NCBI GenBank assembly: GCA_051418055.1
Contig: JBPRGH010000058.1
Span: 1 to 11,143, forward strand
Origin: JBPRGH01 sp051418055
GTDB lineage: Bacteria > Bacteroidota > Bacteroidia > Cytophagales > Cyclobacteriaceae
Direction of reading: 5' to 3'
DNA length: 11,143 bases
Both the position numbers and the translations under genes were made by a program. Each line of letters starts with the position of its first letter. Within the stretch, counting starts at the first letter, position 1. The notes below the pieces were generated by a model. It was not told where the DNA came from, did no database searches, and saw nothing but the letters and a program-made list of their open reading frames with translations. Positions 1 to 7,412 of this stretch are shown piece after piece.

Positions 1-894
1 GAAGTGCCAGCAGCACCTTCCGTAAGGGTTTTTGCCAGAGAGATCGGTGTCGACCTTGAAAAGGTGGATGGTACTGGTCCGGGAAACAGGATTACCACGG
101 ACGATGTGAAGGCTTATGCACGGGAAAAGCTTTCTTCGTCAGATTATGGTGTGCCTAAAGCAGAGGAACTGCCCGATTTTAGCCATTGGGGAGAAGTAGA
201 GAAAGAATCGATAAGTAAGGTCCGGGAGATAACAGCCTCCGGTACTTTAAAATCATGGAACACGATTCCTCATGTTACTCATTTTGAAAAAGCCGAAATA
301 GGAAAGCTTGAAGAATTCAGGCAGAACCATAAAAATAAGGTTGAGGAAAAGGGAGGTAAGCTTACTGTAACTTCCATACTTACCAAACTGGCAGCAATTG
401 CTTTAAGTAAATTCCCAAAATTTAATGCCAGCCTTGATATCAAAAATAAGGAGATCATCTACAAAAAATATTACCACATTGGTATAGCCGTAGATACAGA
501 AAAAGGACTCCTTGTACCTGTAATAAAGGATGTAGATAAGAAGAATATAACTGATCTCGCAGTAGAAATATCTGAAATATCAGAAAAGGCACGTGATAAT
601 AAACTTTCTCCTGATGATATGCAGGGAGGAAATTTCACCATCTCTAACTTAGGTGGAATAGGGGGTAAAAACTTTACACCAATTGTTTACCACCCTCAGG
701 TTGCAATTTTAGGAATGTCAAAAGCGGAGATTGAACCCGTGTATATGACTAATGATTTTAAACCTAAGCAGGTTATGCCTTTGTCTCTTTCTTATGATCA
801 CCGAATAATCGATGGTGCGGAGGCTGCCAGATTTATGAAGTTTATAAAAGAAGCTATAGAAAATCCTTTTAACATTTTACTAGAAACGGAATAA
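1..894 (+). CDS. aceF: Pyruvate dehydrogenase E2, dihydrolipoamide acetyltransferase (AceF type), 5'-partial
   Basis: E2 core of the pyruvate dehydrogenase complex, which transfers the acetyl group from lipoyl-lysine to CoA in the cytoplasm. The reading frame is open from base 1 (GAA), so the N-terminus with the lipoyl domain(s) lies upstream; the GTG at 4 is not a real start. Visible are a peripheral-subunit-binding domain (about codons 3-41, PSVRVFAREIGVDL then GTGPGNRIT) and a catalytic domain from about codon 68, with IPHVTHF at codons 89-95 and the active-site DHRIIDG (His codon 267, Asp codon 271). The linker and IPHVTHF stretch resemble proteobacterial AceF, the partner of a homodimeric AceE-type E1, more than branched-chain or 2-oxoglutarate E2. 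I therefore infer an aceE upstream, outside the window. The stop overlaps the lpd start (TAATG), indicating translational coupling. Confidence 0.93.
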   Translation, partial: EVPAAPSVRVFAREIGVDLEKVDGTGPGNRITTDDVKAYAREKLSSSDYGVPKAEELPDFSHWGEVEKESISKVREITASGTLKSWNTIPHVTHFEKAEIGKLEEFRQNHKNKVEEKGGKLTVTSILTKLAAIALSKFPKFNASLDIKNKEIIYKKYYHIGIAVDTEKGLLVPVIKDVDKKNITDLAVEISEISEKARDNKLSPDDMQGGNFTISNLGGIGGKNFTPIVYHPQVAILGMSKAEIEPVYMTNDFKPKQVMPLSLSYDHRIIDGAEAARFMKFIKEAIENPFNILLETE

Positions 895-2294
895 TGGATA
901 AGAAAGAGCTGATTGTAATTGGTGCCGGTCCGGGAGGCTATGCTGCTGCATTTCGCGCTGCTGATCTGGGAGTGAAAGTAACCTTAATAGACCCGGAGGA
1001 GAATCCCGGAGGTGTTTGCCTTTATAGAGGGTGTATACCTTCCAAAGCACTTCTACATGTCGCGAAAATAAAACAGGAATCTGCTGAGGCTAAAAAAATG
1101 GGGCTTTCATATAAAGAACCTAAAGTAGAGCTTAAAAAGATGCGCGAATGGAAGGATGGTGTGGTAAATAAGCTCACTGGAGGATTAGGTAGCTTAAGTA
1201 AGGCGCGTAAAATAGAATATATCCGTGGTTATACCTCATTCAAAGATGAAGAACATGTTGTCGTTGAGCAGAAGGGAGAGAAAAAGAAAACGCTAACCTT
1301 TAAAAACTGTATAATAGCTACAGGCTCCGTTCCCTTAGCACTTCCTGATACTGAATTTGATGGGAAGAAAATAATCAGTTCAAAGCACGCGCTTGATATT
1401 AAAAAAGTACCAAAAAAGCTCCTTATTATAGGAGGAGGTTATATAGGGCTGGAGCTCGGAACTGTGTATGCCCAACTGGGCAGCAAAGTGACAATTGCCG
1501 AAATGATGGATAATTTGCTTCCCGGGGTGGACAGGGAACTTGTAAAGCCACTTAAGAAGAAAATCAAGTCAATGGTGGAAAAGGTCCATTTAAAAACACA
1601 GGTAGAAGGAATAAAGAAAAATAAGGAAGGGGTAAAGGTTAGCTATAAAAAGAAAGATAAATCAAAATCCGCCACTTTTGACCAGGTACTGATTGCCATT
1701 GGCAGAAAACCTCTTACTGAAGGTTTGAAAATTAAAGCTGCAGGCGTAAAATTAACAGAGAAAGGTTTTATAGAAGTTGATAAAGAAAGACGCACTTCAA
1801 ATTCAAAAATATTTGCCATCGGTGATGTTACCGGCGATCCTATGCTGGCTCATAAAGCTTCCTATGAAGGTAAAGTGGCTGCAGAAGTTATTGCAGGGAA
1901 AGAATCCGTTTACGAACCCCGGGCTATCCCTGCTGTAGTTTATACCAGTCCTGAAATTGCCTGGGCAGGTTATACGGAAGAGCAGGCGAAGAAGGAAGCA
2001 AGAGATATTGAAGTGACAAAATATCCTATGTCAGCATCAGGAAGGGCATTAACTCTGGGAACTGAAAAGGGATTAACAAAATTAATTTTCGATAAACATA
2101 CGCACAGGCTATTAGGAGTGGGTATTACAGCTCCTAATGCAGGTGAGCTTATTGCCGAATTAGTACTCGCAATAGAAATGGCTGCAGTTCAGGAGGATTT
2201 TGAACATACTATTCATCCTCATCCGACACTTTCGGAAACGATACTTGAAGCTGCAGAAATGTTAAAAGGTCAATCTATTCACTATAAAGGCTAA
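894..2294 (+). CDS. lpdA: Dihydrolipoyl dehydrogenase (E3)
   Basis: Flavoprotein that reoxidises dihydrolipoyl groups on E2 with NAD+. Its 466 residues are the usual family length. Visible in order: FAD-binding GAGPGG at residues 10-15; the redox-active disulfide in GGVCLYRGCIPSK (Cys42, Cys47); a second dinucleotide fold with GGGYIG at 180-185 for NAD; a FAD-contacting IFAIGDVTGDPMLAHKA segment near residue 307; and the C-terminal dimerisation domain carrying the catalytic pair in HPHPTLSE (His443, Glu448). All catalytic residues are present. The ATG shares a base with the E2 stop, so it belongs to the pdh operon and probably serves this complex. The disulfide context is GGVCLYRGC rather than the commoner GGTCLNVGC, a subfamily variant rather than a defect. 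Confidence 0.96.
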   Translation: MDKKELIVIGAGPGGYAAAFRAADLGVKVTLIDPEENPGGVCLYRGCIPSKALLHVAKIKQESAEAKKMGLSYKEPKVELKKMREWKDGVVNKLTGGLGSLSKARKIEYIRGYTSFKDEEHVVVEQKGEKKKTLTFKNCIIATGSVPLALPDTEFDGKKIISSKHALDIKKVPKKLLIIGGGYIGLELGTVYAQLGSKVTIAEMMDNLLPGVDRELVKPLKKKIKSMVEKVHLKTQVEGIKKNKEGVKVSYKKKDKSKSATFDQVLIAIGRKPLTEGLKIKAAGVKLTEKGFIEVDKERRTSNSKIFAIGDVTGDPMLAHKASYEGKVAAEVIAGKESVYEPRAIPAVVYTSPEIAWAGYTEEQAKKEARDIEVTKYPMSASGRALTLGTEKGLTKLIFDKHTHRLLGVGITAPNAGELIAELVLAIEMAAVQEDFEHTIHPHPTLSETILEAAEMLKGQSIHYKG

Positions 2295-2301
2295 AATTAA
2301 A

Positions 2302-2796
2302 ATGGAAATAGAGCGATATACTTTAGAACGAAATGGTGCTTTTCCAAATAATGAAAATCTGCCACTTGTGCTTTATCGAAATGTTATTGTAGATGAACTT
2401 AATTATGATAGTAAAGAAACATTGGAGAAAAACGGCTGGACCGGAACATGGACAGATGACGTTTTTACCTATCACCATTATCATAGTGTTTCCCATGAAG
2501 TATTGGTTATACTGGAAGGTTCGGCAACATTGATTTTTGGTGGTCCGGGAGGTAAGGAAGCAGATGTTAAAAAAGGAGATGCCGTAGTAATTCCTGCCGG
2601 TGTTGGTCACTTTAATAAAAAATCAAGTTCAGATTTTAAAGTAATGGGAGCTTATCCCGGAGGTCAGGAAGATTATGATATCTGCACTGAAAAGGATGAT
2701 CCGAAAGAAAAGATTAAAAATATTGAGAAGGTTCCATTACCGGAATATGATCCTTTTGAAGGAGCTGAAGGGCCGCTTATCAGTTACTGGAAATAA
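2302..2796 (+). CDS. YjlB-like cupin domain protein
   Basis: Single-domain cupin of 164 residues. Both cupin motifs are intact: motif 1 has His59-x-His61-x4-Glu66-x6-Gly73, and motif 2 has Gly92-x5-Pro98-x-Gly100-x2-His103. Three His and one Glu could bind one divalent metal. The C-terminal part (AYPGGQEDYDIC, then NIEKVPLPEYDP and GPLISYWK) resembles the uncharacterised YjlB-type cupins of Bacillus and many proteobacteria; this is recognition from memory, not a search. The enzymatic activity of that group is not known to me. It starts 7 nt after the lpd stop, with no good ribosome-binding site and no terminator between, so it is probably cotranscribed with the pdh genes. No signal peptide, hence cytoplasmic. 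A link to pyruvate or lipoyl metabolism would be inference from position only. Confidence 0.85.
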   Translation: MEIERYTLERNGAFPNNENLPLVLYRNVIVDELNYDSKETLEKNGWTGTWTDDVFTYHHYHSVSHEVLVILEGSATLIFGGPGGKEADVKKGDAVVIPAGVGHFNKKSSSDFKVMGAYPGGQEDYDICTEKDDPKEKIKNIEKVPLPEYDPFEGAEGPLISYWK

Positions 2797-2797
2797 A

Positions 2798-2820
2798 TTA
2801 TTTAGAATGTTTCTAAATAA
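2798..2820. promoter_or_regulatory. Perfect 10-bp-arm palindrome (operator or weak terminator)
   Basis: TTATTTAGAA and TTCTAAATAA are exact reverse complements separated by TGT. It begins 2 nt after the cupin stop. As RNA it would form an AT-rich hairpin without a clean U run after it, so it is a poor intrinsic terminator. It also overlaps the expected -33 region of a possible promoter for the 60-residue ORF, which would suit a repressor site. The sequence does not decide between the two. Confidence 0.5.
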
Positions 2821-2833
2821 AAATATTATTTTA

Positions 2834-2841
2834 TACTTTTA
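2834..2841 (+). promoter_or_regulatory. Possible Bacteroidota -7 box
   Basis: TACTTTTA matches the Bacteroidota -7 consensus TAnnTTTG at all but the last base and lies 16 nt before the ATG of the 60-residue ORF. A TGTTT about 21 nt upstream (2808-2812) could be the -33 element and lies inside the 2798-2820 palindrome. In such AT-rich DNA a chance match is quite possible. Confidence 0.3.
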
Positions 2842-2857
2842 CTAAAAAATAGATTGT

Positions 2858-3040
2858 ATGAAAGCAGAGAATTATGACCAGTTAATGGCTCAGCTTATGC
2901 AGGAAGTTAATAAGGATGAACCAGATTATTCTTATATTAAACAGTTGATCCATCAGACACACTGCCCTCATCTAATTAATGAGATGACAGCAAAATATTT
3001 GTCAGGATATAAGATTAAGAATGATCAGCGACTATCCTAA
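2858..3040 (+). CDS. Small protein of unknown function (60 aa)
   Basis: I do not recognise a family. The ORF encodes 60 residues, charged and mostly helical-looking (MKAENYDQLMAQLMQEVNK at the start), with one Cys in HQTHCPH around residues 33-37, giving a loose His-x2-His-Cys-x-His cluster. There is no signal peptide or membrane segment. Support for it being real: an ATG start at a sensible distance from a possible promoter, it fills a gap between convergent operons, and its residue composition is ordinary. Its last 9 nt overlap the end of pxpC on the other strand. It could be a lineage-specific regulator or a chance ORF. Confidence 0.5.
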   Translation: MKAENYDQLMAQLMQEVNKDEPDYSYIKQLIHQTHCPHLINEMTAKYLSGYKIKNDQRLS

Positions 3041-3946
3041 GGCTTTTAGAAGTTTACACTGGTGAGACCATAAATGTACTGCTTCATCTAAAGATACAGG
3101 TAATAATTTCACCTGCTCGCCAGGCCTGCATTGTGCTAATAAATGAATATCTGCTGAAATTACATTCCCCAATCGCGGATATCCTCCGGAAACCTGTCCA
3201 TCACTCATCAACACAATCAGATCATTATCCGGCAGTAACTGAATTGTTCCTTTATTTACAGCTGAAGATATTATTTCCTTTTCGCTTACTTCACCAATAA
3301 ATCCAGTAAGCCTGATACCCATGCGATCACTGTTCATATGTATTTTATAATTTCCTGCCAGTCCCATAGGACTATCTTCGGAAATTAATTCATATTCCGG
3401 CCCTTCAATAATTCTAATAGTGCGGGTCAAGTTAAACTTGGTTTGCACATGTTCAGGAACAGTTTTTCCATCTGTTATCTCGGGTGCTGATAAATTCAAT
3501 ACATCACCTTTTTTTAGTGCACGGCCATTATAACCGCCAATATTTGCTAAGGTGTAGGTCGAATAACTATTTAAAAATTCCTCTGCTGAAAAACCACCTT
3601 TTACTGAAAGATAGGTTCTGAAACCAGATCGTGCTTGAGTAAAATCAAGAACATCTCCTGCTGAAACACTAACAGAGGTATAATTGGAAATTGGTGCATC
3701 ATTTAATTTCGCACCCATATCAGCACCTGCAATTCCGATTGTGCATGAGCTATTGAATTTTAATGATGGACCTGTCATTGTAAATTCTAAAAGGGGAGAG
3801 CCTTCATTATTATTCACCAGCCAATTTGCCAGGAAAGCATTGTATTCATCCATTGCTCCACTTTGTGGTACACCAAAACGGCGAACATTTTCTCTGCCGA
3901 GATCCTGAATAGTTGTTAATAATCCTGGTGATATAACTTCTATCAT
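3032..3946 (-). CDS. pxpC: 5-oxoprolinase subunit PxpC (KipA/biotin-dependent carboxylase family)
   Basis: One of the two ATP-dependent subunits of prokaryotic 5-oxoprolinase (PxpABC), which opens 5-oxo-L-proline to L-glutamate at the cost of ATP. The family is also called KipA or allophanate hydrolase subunit 2. Its 304 residues are near the usual length. Characteristic segments: QDLGR at 14-18, GVPQSGAMD at 25-33, GPEYELI at 182-188, SDRMGIRLTG at 206-215 and DGQVSGGYPRLG at 249-260. It is the last gene of the minus-strand operon: its ATG overlaps the pxpB stop (ATGA, 3943-3946), so translation is probably coupled. No obvious terminator hairpin follows its stop, and it converges on the 60-residue ORF with a 9-nt overlap. 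Confidence 0.94.
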   Translation of the reverse strand: MIEVISPGLLTTIQDLGRENVRRFGVPQSGAMDEYNAFLANWLVNNNEGSPLLEFTMTGPSLKFNSSCTIGIAGADMGAKLNDAPISNYTSVSVSAGDVLDFTQARSGFRTYLSVKGGFSAEEFLNSYSTYTLANIGGYNGRALKKGDVLNLSAPEITDGKTVPEHVQTKFNLTRTIRIIEGPEYELISEDSPMGLAGNYKIHMNSDRMGIRLTGFIGEVSEKEIISSAVNKGTIQLLPDNDLIVLMSDGQVSGGYPRLGNVISADIHLLAQCRPGEQVKLLPVSLDEAVHLWSHQCKLLKALG

Positions 3947-4659
3947 TTCAGTTCTTCAAGAGTATAATTTCCTTCTTTTACTTTCTTTTTTATAGAGTGA
4001 AATTCTTCAACAGATATGGAAGAAAAATTAATTTTATCTCCGGGTTTGACCTTCATAATATCATGCTCATCTTTATTAAATAATTTTACAGGTGTACATC
4101 CAATAATATGCCATCCGCCAGGGCTGGGGAAAGAATAGATCCCTGTTTGCTGCCCGCCAATGGCAACTGATCCTTCAGGTACTTTTGCAGTTGGAGTAGT
4201 TTTTCTTTCCAGTATTAAGCTATTATCCAGACCCCCTAAATAAAGAAATCCCGGTAAAAAACCACGCATGTAAACCAGGTACTCAGGGCCGGTATGTAAG
4301 CTGATCAATTCATTTAAATTCAGATCTTGATGAGTAATAAATGATTGTAGATCACCTGCCACTGTGCTATCATAACATACTGGTATTTTCCATGTGGATT
4401 TATTTACTTCAGCATGGCCGGATGCCTGTTTGGAAAGATTAATTATCTGTTCTTTAAGATCATTATAAAACAGCTGGAGTGGATCATAAAAAACAGCAAG
4501 TGATGCATATGCTGGTACTAATTCTTTAATACCTTTTATTTTATTTCTTTCAATTATGTGTTGTAGTTGGAGAACATGATTCAGGACATCAGGAGAAATA
4601 TGTTGATCAAAATTGATTAAAATGGCATTATCCCCTAAAGGCTTCACATCAACACTCAT
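3943..4659 (-). CDS. pxpB: 5-oxoprolinase subunit PxpB (KipI family)
   Basis: Partner of PxpC in the 5-oxoprolinase complex. The family is also known as KipI, the Bacillus KinA inhibitor, and as allophanate hydrolase subunit 1. Its 238 residues are typical. Family-defining blocks: TGPEYLVYMRGFLPGFLYLGG around residues 123-143, PEGSVAIGGQQTGIY at 161-175 and SPGGWHIIGCTP at 179-190. It starts 2 nt after the pxpA stop and overlaps pxpC by 4 nt. With pxpA and pxpC beside it, the 5-oxoprolinase role is far more likely than a sporulation-kinase inhibitor role, since nothing here suggests sporulation. pxpB and pxpC are separate genes rather than fused, as in E. coli and Bacillus. Confidence 0.94.
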   Translation of the reverse strand: MSVDVKPLGDNAILINFDQHISPDVLNHVLQLQHIIERNKIKGIKELVPAYASLAVFYDPLQLFYNDLKEQIINLSKQASGHAEVNKSTWKIPVCYDSTVAGDLQSFITHQDLNLNELISLHTGPEYLVYMRGFLPGFLYLGGLDNSLILERKTTPTAKVPEGSVAIGGQQTGIYSFPSPGGWHIIGCTPVKLFNKDEHDIMKVKPGDKINFSSISVEEFHSIKKKVKEGNYTLEELK

Positions 4660-4661
4660 AG

Positions 4662-5420
4662 TTATTTTTTTGGTGCAGCAATTTGAACATCATTCTGAGT
4701 AAGGCTTTGATTTAACCGTTTTGCTAACTCCGCTGCATCAGGCTCATCTCCATGGATACATATAGTTTCAGCATTAATAGAGATCACCTTTCCTCCGATT
4801 GTTAAGACAGTTTTATCAAAAATCATTTTTCTTATTCTTGAAACACTGCTTTCTAAATCGGTAATAATTGCATCTGGTTCTGATCTGGGAACAAGTGTTA
4901 GGTCATCATTATAATTTCTATCTGCAAAAACCTCTGATACAAAGCCGATATTAGAAGATTCAGCAATATTTTTCCAGTTATCACCTGATCCGTAAATGAG
5001 GAGGTCAGGGTCGATATTTTTAACACATTTACAAATAATAGCTGCAACCATATCATCCTTACATGCAGCATTATATAGCGCTCCATGGGGTTTAACATGA
5101 TGCAGTTTACCACCTTGTGCTTCCGCCATACCTTTAAGGGCGCATATCTGATAAGTTAATACTGCTTTCAATTCATCCTGATGAATATGCATGGCTCTAC
5201 GTCCAAACCCTGAAAGATCCGGATAGGAGGGGTGAGCACCAATTTTCACATCATGTGCAAGAGCCAGCTTTATTGTAGATTCAATTGTAAGTGGATCACC
5301 ACCATGGAACCCACAGGCAATGTTACAGGAGCTGATATTAGGCATTATTGCTTTGTCATTCCCTACTACAAACCGACCGTAGCTTTCACCCATATCACAA
5401 TTTATATCAACTGACTTCAT
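4662..5420 (-). CDS. pxpA: 5-oxoprolinase subunit PxpA (LamB/YcsF family)
   Basis: LamB/YcsF-family subunit that supplies the ring-opening activity of the 5-oxoprolinase complex. Its 252 residues are normal length. Diagnostic blocks: DINCDMGESYG at 5-15, NIACGFHGGDP at 33-43, GAHPSYPDLSGFGRR at 61-75 and HVKPHGALYN at 108-117. The conserved Asp and His residues in these blocks form the sugar-deacetylase-like barrel active site of the family. Its ATG overlaps the stop of the upstream permease gene (ATGA, 5417-5420), and pxpB follows after 2 nt, so all four genes should be made from one mRNA. PxpABC salvages 5-oxoproline, formed spontaneously from glutamine and from N-terminal glutamine or glutamate, as glutamate. 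Confidence 0.95.
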   Translation of the reverse strand: MKSVDINCDMGESYGRFVVGNDKAIMPNISSCNIACGFHGGDPLTIESTIKLALAHDVKIGAHPSYPDLSGFGRRAMHIHQDELKAVLTYQICALKGMAEAQGGKLHHVKPHGALYNAACKDDMVAAIICKCVKNIDPDLLIYGSGDNWKNIAESSNIGFVSEVFADRNYNDDLTLVPRSEPDAIITDLESSVSRIRKMIFDKTVLTIGGKVISINAETICIHGDEPDAAELAKRLNQSLTQNDVQIAAPKK

Positions 5421-6622
5421 AAAATTCCTGTTGCGCTAAAAATGCTTTTAACTCCTAAAATTATTGTTATTATAATAACCAGTATTCCAAAAATGTTCTG
5501 CAGCTTGCTATTCACAAATTCACCCAACAATGGTTTGTTATTCATAATCCAGACCAGGAATATAGCGACAAATGGTAAAAGGATACCGTTTGCAATTTGA
5601 GCAAACTGAATAACCTCTACAGGTTTGAGCCCGGAAATGGAGAATATAAGTCCAATGACCAGGATTAAACCACTTACCATTCTGAATTCTATACGCTTTA
5701 GTTCTGGTTTAAAACCGAAAATTCCCGATGCTGCATAACCTGCTGCAAGAGGTGCGGTAATTGCAGATGAAATACCGGCTGCGAATAGTCCGATTGAGAT
5801 GAAGGTTCCTGCCCAGGTGCCCAGCAAAGGTTCGAGCTGGATGGCCAGATCAGCAGCGCTTGATAACGTCCCGGTACCCATTGCCGCTGCGGATGTTACA
5901 ATGATCGCTAAGGATATTAACCCACCAATAATAATTGAAACAATTGTGTCAAATCGTGCTTCCGGAATTTCTGATTCTTTCTTCCATTTTGTTGCTGCAG
6001 AAGAAGTATGGAGGAACAAATTGTAGGGAACTACTGTGGTACCGATAAGCCCAACGATTATAAGGGTACTACCTTCGGGAAAAGTAGGGATAAAAGAGCC
6101 TTTTAGCATTGCTGATAGATCAGGTTTTACATAGATGGCTGTTACTAAAAAAACCACACTCATTACAACCACAAGGATGATCATCATTTTTTCCACTACC
6201 TTATAGCTGCCGCTGAAGAGAATAATGGCCGCAATAAGGCCAATACTTAAAATAATTAATGATGGTTCGATCCCGATAAAAATTGCAACCATACCTAAAG
6301 CGGCACCACTAATATTCCCCGCTTCATATGCCCCATTTCCCACAATAATTGCTGAGAATATTAAAATAGAGACTAAAATATTAACAGTTTTATTTGTAAT
6401 TAGGTCCCGTATAGATTTACCTAATCCCTGTTGTGAAATAACACCCAGACGGGCACACATTTCCTGGAGCACAATTGTAGCAATGATTGAAAATATCAGG
6501 GCCCATAGCAAAGTATATCCGAATCTATTCCCGGCTATGGAGCATATAGTAACAGTTCCCGGCCCAATAAATGCAGAGGTTACCAATACCGCAGGACCTA
6601 TAGATTTTAATTTTTGAAGCAC
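5417..6622 (-). CDS. NRAMP-related permease lacking the metal-site motifs (YcsG-like)
   Basis: Integral inner-membrane protein of 401 residues, about 11 hydrophobic helices, with the LeuT-fold NRAMP (SLC11) pattern. Aligning on the shared FGYTLLW (residues 34-40), the place of the canonical TM1 metal motif DPGN is taken by GPGT (20-23). The TM6 MPH is VPY (198-200), within TTVVPYNLFLHTS. The Asp, Asn and Met ligands of NRAMP metal transporters are thus all absent. It is the first gene of the pxpABC operon and overlaps pxpA by 4 nt; Bacillus has a comparable ycsF-ycsG neighbourhood. I infer uptake of 5-oxoproline or a related compound rather than Mn or Fe. Start: GTG at 6622, forced because an in-frame TAA immediately precedes it. 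Upstream, TAATATTTG (minus strand, 6641-6649) is an off-spaced -7 candidate only. Confidence 0.88.
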   Translation of the reverse strand: MLQKLKSIGPAVLVTSAFIGPGTVTICSIAGNRFGYTLLWALIFSIIATIVLQEMCARLGVISQQGLGKSIRDLITNKTVNILVSILIFSAIIVGNGAYEAGNISGAALGMVAIFIGIEPSLIILSIGLIAAIILFSGSYKVVEKMMIILVVVMSVVFLVTAIYVKPDLSAMLKGSFIPTFPEGSTLIIVGLIGTTVVPYNLFLHTSSAATKWKKESEIPEARFDTIVSIIIGGLISLAIIVTSAAAMGTGTLSSAADLAIQLEPLLGTWAGTFISIGLFAAGISSAITAPLAAGYAASGIFGFKPELKRIEFRMVSGLILVIGLIFSISGLKPVEVIQFAQIANGILLPFVAIFLVWIMNNKPLLGEFVNSKLQNIFGILVIIITIILGVKSIFSATGIL

Positions 6623-6693
6623 TTAAATTGTATTTAATCTCAAATATTATGAAAATTTGGATATTCTGCTCGTTTTTAAAATTTTATCTCCCC

Positions 6694-6731
6694 CTCCGTT
6701 TGCACGCCTGCAAACCTGCCTGACGGAGAAG
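6694..6731. repeat. REP-like nested palindrome, left copy
   Basis: An outer stem of CTCCG with CGGAG encloses an inner stem of TTTGCA with TGCAAA around a CGCC loop; the 3' side has an unpaired CCTGCCTGA bulge. A second copy at 7436-7473, same length and orientation, matches at about 31 of 38 positions, with six of the seven differences in the bulge. Further out, ATCTCC (6686-6691) and GGAGAT (6737-6742) could extend the stem. The two copies bracket a RAYT gene, which fits the REP/RAYT pairing. GAGGAGA is also repeated at 6735 and 6745. Confidence 0.75.
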
Positions 6732-6814
6732 ATTGAGGAGATCTGAGGAGAATCTTGCAAAATTGAAATAATAATATTTATTTGGTGGTCTTAATTTTCA
6801 ACCTCAGTCAACCG

Positions 6815-7400
6815 ATGTCATTACTGCCAAATCAATTCTACCACGTTTATAACCAAGGAAATAACAAAGGAAGAATTTTTTTTAATAAGGATAATTATCA
6901 TTCCTTTTTACAGCGATATGAGAAGAGTATTGCTCCATATTGTAAAACAGTGGCTTTTTGTCTTATGCCAAACCACTTTCATTTTCTTTTATATACTACT
7001 GATGATTCAGTTCAAAAAAAGAAGGTTGGTGGAAATATGTCTTTTTTATTAAAAGAAGGATATAGGCAACTTTTAAGCTCCTATACAATGGCTATAAATC
7101 CTCAGGAAAAAAGGTCAGGTTCATTATTCAGGCAAAGAAACGAAATTTAAGCCTTTAAATGAAGGGGATAAATATTATTCAATGATTTGCTTTAACTATA
7201 TTCATCAAAATCCTCTTAACGCTGGCTTGGTAGAAAGAATGGAAGATTATGAATTCTCTTCTTATAGCGAATACCTTAATAAGGATCCGAGGTTATGCGA
7301 TCAATCTCTTGCTTATCGCTACCTGAACATTAGCGAAAAGAACTTTCGAAATGAGTCATATGAAATAATTGTATATACTGAAAAGGAATTAAAGTTTTAA
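6815..7400 (+). pseudogene. REP-associated tyrosine transposase (RAYT, Y1/IS200-like), frameshifted
   Basis: Single-strand HUH-type transposase of the Y1 (IS200-like) superfamily, in the RAYT branch thought to move REP palindromes. The start is taken as the ATG at 6815, giving MSLLPNQFYHVYNQGNNKGR, the usual family N-terminus; a TTG at 6782 is less likely. Part one (to TAA at 7148-7150) holds HFH at residues 54-56 and the probable nucleophile Tyr90 in SSYTMAIN. Part two, in the +1 frame, carries the conserved FNYIHQNPLNAGLVERMEDYEFSSYSEYL region. Homology switches frame between 7136 and 7140, in CAAAGAAACGAAA. Removing one A there restores SLFRQR-TKFKPLN and an intact protein of about 194 residues. 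No other stops or damage are visible, so the break is recent, a sequencing error, or recoded. REP-like copies flank it. Confidence 0.85.
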
Positions 7401-7412
7401 AAACCATTCCCC

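Noticed and set aside
2323..2610. 95-codon open frame on the minus strand inside the cupin gene
   Set aside because: It is antisense to a gene with both cupin motifs intact; its product is Cys/Ile/Asn-rich with no recognisable domain.
2798..2820. MntR/DtxR-type operator
   Set aside because: The arms share only a TTAG...CTAA flavour with such sites, and no metal gene follows directly; kept as an unassigned palindrome.
6225..6617. 130-codon plus-strand open frame opposite the NRAMP-like permease
   Set aside because: It is a mirror of a hydrophobic membrane gene; the permease frame has strong family motifs and operon coupling.
5417..6622. Manganese transporter MntH
   Set aside because: DPGN and MPH metal motifs are replaced by GPGT and VPY, and the operon is for 5-oxoproline breakdown.
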